Shown piece by piece: positions 59,880 to 64,000 of a stretch of DNA of 64,000 nucleotides. Location: positions 372,001 to 436,000 of the forward strand of contig CAWGTF010000010.1 of assembly GCA_963825425.1 (NCBI GenBank). The letters run 5' to 3'. A program made the translations under genes and the position numbers. Position 1 is the first letter of the stretch, and each line of letters opens with the position of its first letter. Below the pieces are notes generated by a model, which worked only from the letters and a program-made list of their open reading frames with translations, had not been told where the DNA came from and made no database searches. This DNA is from PALSA-607 sp963825425. Lineage in GTDB: Bacteria; Actinomycetota; Actinomycetes; Acidothermales; Acidothermaceae.

Positions 59880-60719
59880 GGCGATTCCAACGGCTTCGCG
59901 TAGTGGACGACCACGTTGGCCGCCGAGGGAAGCGTAAGGCGTTGATGGTCGTCGACCGTGAACCCCAGGCCGTAGAGCTGGTGGTCGGTCACGAACAGCT
60001 GCCCCGTCTCACCCGCTGCGAACGTCGAGCCGAGCGACGGCGGGCCGATCGCGTCGATCGTGTAGGGCGGCGAGAGCGGTCGGTAGTCGACGAGGATCGC
60101 GCCGCCGGCCTCCCTGATCGCCGTCTGCGCCGTGAGTCGCTGACCGTTGATGCTGATCGCCTCAGCTCCCGCGATCAGGAGACCGTTGACCGCCGCCCGC
60201 AGGTCGGTGTCGACGATGACGCCGGAACCATCGCTGCCTGACACGTGCGACGCCGGCGCGTCATCGAGGATGACTCTCACTCCAGTGCCCAACGACCGGG
60301 ACCGCGCCGTCCAGCGGTTCCAGGGTCTTGATTTGCGAGAGCAAGCCGGCCCCGCGAGACGTCAGCGACAGCGCGGTCGTGCGTGCATCGCTGATCTGCG
60401 TCCCGAGGGTGGCCACCTGGCGCTCGAGCGCGTCGGTGGCCGCGGTTTGTAGCGTCACCTGCGCCACCAACTGCCGCCGGTCCTGCTTCGCGGCCGCGTT
60501 CCCTCGATGGGTCTCCACCGCGGCGGTCGCGAACAAGGCACCAGCGAGGGCGAGAGCGACAGCCGCGCCGACGGCGGCGCGGCCAGGATTCCACGGCGTC
60601 CTGGCCCCTGGGGCAATCGACGGGACGTCTGCGGCTAGTGGCGATGTTCCGCGCCGAGCAGCGGCTTGCGCATAACCCTCGTCAACGGCGTTGGCCATCA
60701 GATCAACGAGCATGGACAT
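59876..60719 (-). CDS. DUF881 membrane-anchored protein (first copy, Rv1823-like), one frameshift
   Basis: A DUF881 protein of about 280 residues. A cytoplasmic N-terminus (MSMLVDLMANAVDEGYAQAA) is followed by a membrane segment (AAVGAAVALALAGALFATAA), a coiled coil (LERQVATLGTQISDARTTAL), and the DUF881 domain (GLLIAGAEAISINGQRLTAQ and GGAILVDYRPLSPPYTIDAI). One extra base near 60290 breaks the frame at VPVV-GTGVRVILDDAP. ATGs at 60719 and 60713 are candidates. It begins just after the nucleotidyltransferase gene. Confidence 0.86.
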
Positions 60720-60763
60720 CGACGCGTCGGGTCGGCGAGCTGGCTCCCCCGATGAGCTGCTGG

Positions 60764-63304
60764 TCAGGTGCCGGCCCCCTCGACGACAGTGGCCCATTCG
60801 TCCAGCAACTCGGTAGCCGAGTCGGCGTCCGGACCTTCCGCCCACAGGTGGGTCGTCGCCTCGGCCGGGTCGGGCAGCACGAGCACCCACCGGCCGTCGT
60901 CCTCGACAACCCGAACACCGTCGGTCGTGTCGAGCTCACGATCGCCGGCGGCTTCGACGACCGAGCGCATGACCATGCCCTTGGCGGCCCACGGTGTCGG
61001 CACCGACCGGCGAAGGACGTGCGCCTGCGGAATGCGGGCATCGATCTGGCTCAGCGTCAGTTTCGTCCGCGCTACTAGCCCGGTGAGCCGCACGAAGGCG
61101 GCGATCCCGTCGATCGCTGTATTGAACTCGGGAATCACGTACCCACCTCGGCCGTCGCCCGCAAAGATGGCGTCCTCGAAGCCAGCCGCCTTGGTCAGCT
61201 CGTCAGGCGACGTAGGAGCCCACCGGGTGGTCACGTGATGGAAGCGGGCGACGTCTTCGGCAATGCGCGTGGTCGTAATCGGGATGGCAATGCTGCCTGA
61301 GTGCAGCTCGGCTGCGACCAGGTCCATCAGCACCAGCAGCGCACGGTCGTCGTGCACGATGACGCCTCGCTCGTCAACGAGCGAGATCCGCTCGCCCACG
61401 GGATCGAATCGGACGCCGAACGCCGCCCGCGAAGATGCAACCAGCTCGCCGAGACGTTCAAGTGCCCTCATGTGCTCAGCGACAGTCTCCGTCGGGGAGG
61501 TTTCATCGAGCCGGTTATTGACTGTCAGCACGTCGATGCCGATGCGGCCGAGCAACGTCGGCAGCACCAAGGCAGCAGTGCCACCCGCTGTGTCGATGAC
61601 GACCTTCAGACCAGCGTCGAGCACACCTGTCGTGTCGATGCATCGCATCACCTCTTGGGAGTAGTCCTCGAGCGTGCGCGACGGATTGGTCAGGTCGGCG
61701 ATTTCGCCGGGGAATGCGCGCCGGAACTCCTGGCGCGAGAACACCCGCTCGAGCCTGCGCCGGGCGGCCTGCGACAGATCGGCCCCGCGTTCATCGAGGA
61801 AGCTGATGTCGACACTTTGCGCGTCACCGGGCGTGGTCCGGATCATGATGCCGCCGGCCGAGTCGCTGTGTGCGATCTCGAAGCGGCTCACTGGCGCTGG
61901 CGCGGCTTCGAGGTCGCGCACGTTGATCGCGCTCGCTGTCAGCGCGCTGATGACGGCTCGCTTCAATGCCCGGGCCGCTCGCGAGACGTCACGCGAGGTC
62001 GTGACGACGTCACCCTTCTTCAACGTGGTGGCATAGGCAGAAGCAAGCCGGACGGCGAGTTCTGGCGTGATCTCGACGTTGACGAGCCCGGAGACTCCGC
62101 GGGGCCCGAACAGGTTGCGTTGACCTCGGGATTCCCAGATCACGCTGGTATTCACGAGAGCGCCGGCTTCGATGGTCTTGAACGGGTAGACCTTCACGCC
62201 GGCCGAGATGTAGGCCTCCTCCTCGACGACGCACTCGTCGCCGACGACGGCGCCCTCTTCGATCCGCGCGCCGCGCATGATGTCGGTGTTCTTGCCGATG
62301 ATGCAGCCACGCAGGTTGACCTGCGGTCCGATGAACACGTTGTCGTGCACCACGGCCCGATGCAAGAACGCGCCGCTCTTCACGACGACGTTGCTGCCAA
62401 GAACCGTGTACTCGCGCAGCTCCGCGCCGGCCTCGACCTTTGCGTAGTCGCCGATGTACAGCGGGCCTTTCAAGATCGCATCGGGGTCGACCTCGGCGCC
62501 CTCGCAGACCCAGACACCCGGCATCATTTCGAAGCCCTCGATCTCGATGTCGACCTGCCGGTTCAGCACGTCGGCCTGCACCTGGATAAGGCTTTCAAGA
62601 GTGCCGACGTCCTCCCAGTACGCGTCGGCCACGTAGCCGAAGACCGGAGCACCGAGATCGAGCAACTTCGGGAAGACGTCCTGTGACCAGTCGACGGATT
62701 CGCCCGCCGCGACGTACTTGAAGATCTCCGGCTCCATGATGTAGATGCCGGTGTTCGCTGTGTCGGAGAACACCTGTCCCCACGTCGGCTTTTCGAGGAA
62801 GCGCTCGATGCGGCCGTCTTCGGCGGTGTTCACGATGCCGAACTCGAGCGGGTTCGGCACTCGCTTGAGCGCAACCGTGACAAGTGCGTTGTTCGCCTCG
62901 TGAAACCGCGCCATGGCCGTGAGGTCGATGTCGGTGAGCGCATCGCCGGAGATGACGACGAACCGACTGTCTCGAAGTTCGGCCTCGGCGTTCTTCACGC
63001 TGCCAGCAGTGCCGAGAGGTTTCTCCTCTGTGGCGTACTGGAGATTCATGCCCAGCTCATCGCCGTCCCCGAAGTAGTTTCGGATCAACGACGCGAGGAA
63101 CTGGACGGTGACGACAGTGTCGGTGAAGCCGTGCCTGCGCAGCAACCGCAGGACGTGTTCCATGATCGGGCGGTTCACCACGGGAAGCAGCGGCTTCGGC
63201 TGGTTCGCGGTCATCGGCCGCAGGCGGGTCCCTTCGCCGCCCGCCATGACGACGGCCTTCATGCCGGCGCCCAGAGCGAAACCAGGGGTCGTGCCCGCAG
63301 TCAT
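60764..63304 (-). CDS. Mannose-1-phosphate guanylyltransferase fused to a degenerate phosphomannomutase domain
   Basis: A fusion of 846 residues. The N-terminal nucleotidyltransferase has MKAVVMAGGEGTRLRPMTAN with NQPKPLLPVVNRPIMEHV, then left-handed beta-helix repeats (KGPLYIGDYAKVEAGAELRE, NVFIGPQVNLRGCIIGKNTD). The second half has the fold of phosphohexomutases, but where active enzymes have the TASHNP phosphoserine loop it reads IMIRTTPGDAQSVD. A nucleotide-sugar synthase with a regulatory mutase-like domain is likely. The start overlaps the previous stop as ATGA; the ATG at 63262 is an alternative. The frame is intact. Confidence 0.88.
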   Translation of the reverse strand: MTAGTTPGFALGAGMKAVVMAGGEGTRLRPMTANQPKPLLPVVNRPIMEHVLRLLRRHGFTDTVVTVQFLASLIRNYFGDGDELGMNLQYATEEKPLGTAGSVKNAEAELRDSRFVVISGDALTDIDLTAMARFHEANNALVTVALKRVPNPLEFGIVNTAEDGRIERFLEKPTWGQVFSDTANTGIYIMEPEIFKYVAAGESVDWSQDVFPKLLDLGAPVFGYVADAYWEDVGTLESLIQVQADVLNRQVDIEIEGFEMMPGVWVCEGAEVDPDAILKGPLYIGDYAKVEAGAELREYTVLGSNVVVKSGAFLHRAVVHDNVFIGPQVNLRGCIIGKNTDIMRGARIEEGAVVGDECVVEEEAYISAGVKVYPFKTIEAGALVNTSVIWESRGQRNLFGPRGVSGLVNVEITPELAVRLASAYATTLKKGDVVTTSRDVSRAARALKRAVISALTASAINVRDLEAAPAPVSRFEIAHSDSAGGIMIRTTPGDAQSVDISFLDERGADLSQAARRRLERVFSRQEFRRAFPGEIADLTNPSRTLEDYSQEVMRCIDTTGVLDAGLKVVIDTAGGTAALVLPTLLGRIGIDVLTVNNRLDETSPTETVAEHMRALERLGELVASSRAAFGVRFDPVGERISLVDERGVIVHDDRALLVLMDLVAAELHSGSIAIPITTTRIAEDVARFHHVTTRWAPTSPDELTKAAGFEDAIFAGDGRGGYVIPEFNTAIDGIAAFVRLTGLVARTKLTLSQIDARIPQAHVLRRSVPTPWAAKGMVMRSVVEAAGDRELDTTDGVRVVEDDGRWVLVLPDPAEATTHLWAEGPDADSATELLDEWATVVEGAGT

Positions 63305-63936
63305 ACCGCCGCCCCTTCGACGTGATCAAGGCCACCGGAGACCGACGGTGGAGTACCGAACCGATCAGCGCGGACGAGTTGCCGGACCTGCAGTGCGTAG
63401 AGGCCACCTGCCCACCAGTACAGCGCGGTGCCCCAGATGGCGAATGCCCAGCCGATGATCCTTGCCACGTGATTCACGGTCTCGTGTCCATCGCCGAGAA
63501 GCAACAGCGGCAGCGCGTACAGGAGGTTGAATGTCGCTGCTTTGCCTAGGTAGTGGACTGGCAATGGGCCGTACCCATGTCGTTTCAGGACCGGCAGGAA
63601 TCCGGCGAGGACGACGTCGCGGGCGATCAGCACGCCGGCCAGCCACCACGGCATGATGTGCCGCAGTGACAATGCCAACACGGTCGCGAAGATGTAGAGG
63701 CGATCGGCAGCTGGATCCAGGAGCTGGCCGAGTCGGCTCGTCTGGTGGAGCAGTCGCGCAAGTTTGCCGTCGAGCCAGTCGGTAAAGCTGCTGATGCCGA
63801 GGACGACGATGGCCCACCCATCAGCCTTCGGACCTAGTGCCAACCACAAGAAGAGCGGGACCCCGAGGAGCCGCAGGAAGCTCAGCGCATTGGGCACGGT
63901 CAGAACACGATCCGTCGCCACCTGTTCCGATGTCAC
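63301..63936 (-). CDS. CDP-alcohol phosphatidyltransferase
   Basis: A membrane enzyme of 211 residues that joins a CDP-linked lipid to an alcohol in phospholipid synthesis. The catalytic motif D-G-x2-A-R-x8-G-x3-D-x3-D is complete in DWLDGKLARLLHQTSRLGQL and its continuation LDPAAD. About five membrane segments are visible, for example IMPWWLAGVLIARDVVLAGF. It corresponds by position to M. tuberculosis Rv1822 (annotated pgsA2); the alcohol is not known. The start is ATG 63936, in the last 65 bases of the window. The frame is intact. Confidence 0.9.
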   Translation of the reverse strand: MTSEQVATDRVLTVPNALSFLRLLGVPLFLWLALGPKADGWAIVVLGISSFTDWLDGKLARLLHQTSRLGQLLDPAADRLYIFATVLALSLRHIMPWWLAGVLIARDVVLAGFLPVLKRHGYGPLPVHYLGKAATFNLLYALPLLLLGDGHETVNHVARIIGWAFAIWGTALYWWAGGLYALQVRQLVRADRFGTPPSVSGGLDHVEGAAV

Positions 63937-64000
63937 CCGAGGCTCACCCGACGTCCTTCCGCGGCCCGCCGTCCGTCCTGCTCGAGATCAGCTTAGGCGG

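Overview
The window is 64 kb of high-GC, densely packed bacterial DNA from an actinobacterium (class Actinomycetia). It carries a complete Pup-proteasome locus (mpa, dop, pup, prcB, prcA, pafA, pafB, pafC), the RNA-polymerase-binding protein RbpA, the GarA/FtsR/GcvH block, Lnt-Ppm1 and HelY. The gene order closely follows that of Mycobacterium tuberculosis in two blocks (about Rv2124c-Rv2050c and Rv1822-Rv1832), but nothing seen here is specific to mycobacteria, so I do not go below class. No rRNA, tRNA, CRISPR array, prophage or insertion sequence was recognised.

Layout. 1-4.5 kb: 5'-truncated metH, a HAD phosphatase and a DUF1801 protein. 4.2-6.2 kb: a minus-strand ArsR / COG0701 permease / thioredoxin-like cassette with an 11-bp inverted repeat around the arsR start. 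6.3-10.7 kb: an FtsX-type ABC exporter and a RecB-like nuclease. 10.8-13.3 kb: a site-2 protease, trmI and a ferredoxin. 13.4-24.3 kb: the pupylation-proteasome locus, with two FKBP isomerase genes between pafA and pafB. 24.6-31.5 kb: a small zinc protein, tatA, tatC, helY, a 5'-3' exonuclease and an acyl-CoA dehydrogenase. 31.7-36 kb: a secreted CAP protein, a structured 0.6-kb gene-free region, lnt-ppm1 and rbpA. 36-49 kb: a mixed accessory stretch (DUF1349, 2-hydroxyacid dehydrogenase, hemerythrin, fold-III PLP enzyme, ABC exporter, cyclophilin lipoprotein, YihY, alpha/beta hydrolase, secreted propeller protein, ECF sigma with a YCII partner, MntP). 49-52 kb: an ECF sigma/RskA pair and an SOS-box-linked radical SAM gene. 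52-64 kb, all minus strand: gcvP under a tandem glycine riboswitch, then merR, a DUF151 nuclease, ftsR, garA, gcvH, DUF881-sbp-DUF881, a nucleotidyltransferase/phosphomannomutase-like fusion and a CDP-alcohol phosphatidyltransferase.

How the genes work together. Dop deamidates Pup and removes it from substrates, PafA ligates it, Mpa unfolds pupylated substrates into the PrcAB chamber, and PafBC is the linked DNA-damage regulator. TatA and TatC form a twin-arginine exporter. Lnt and Ppm1 act on lipoproteins and polyprenol-phosphate mannose. GcvP and GcvH belong to glycine cleavage, and GarA is the FHA switch of 2-oxoglutarate and glutamate metabolism.

The most striking property is technical or biological: about 27 otherwise normal conserved genes are broken by roughly 42 small frameshifts, about 35 of which read as one extra base. 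I give each such gene its restored extent and mark where the frame changes. Assembly error is the likeliest cause. Other observations are short tandem duplications spanning stop codons, convergent genes sharing a palindromic CTAG or TTAG as double stop, and a 32-bp palindrome next to a cloverleaf-like element in the gap upstream of lnt.
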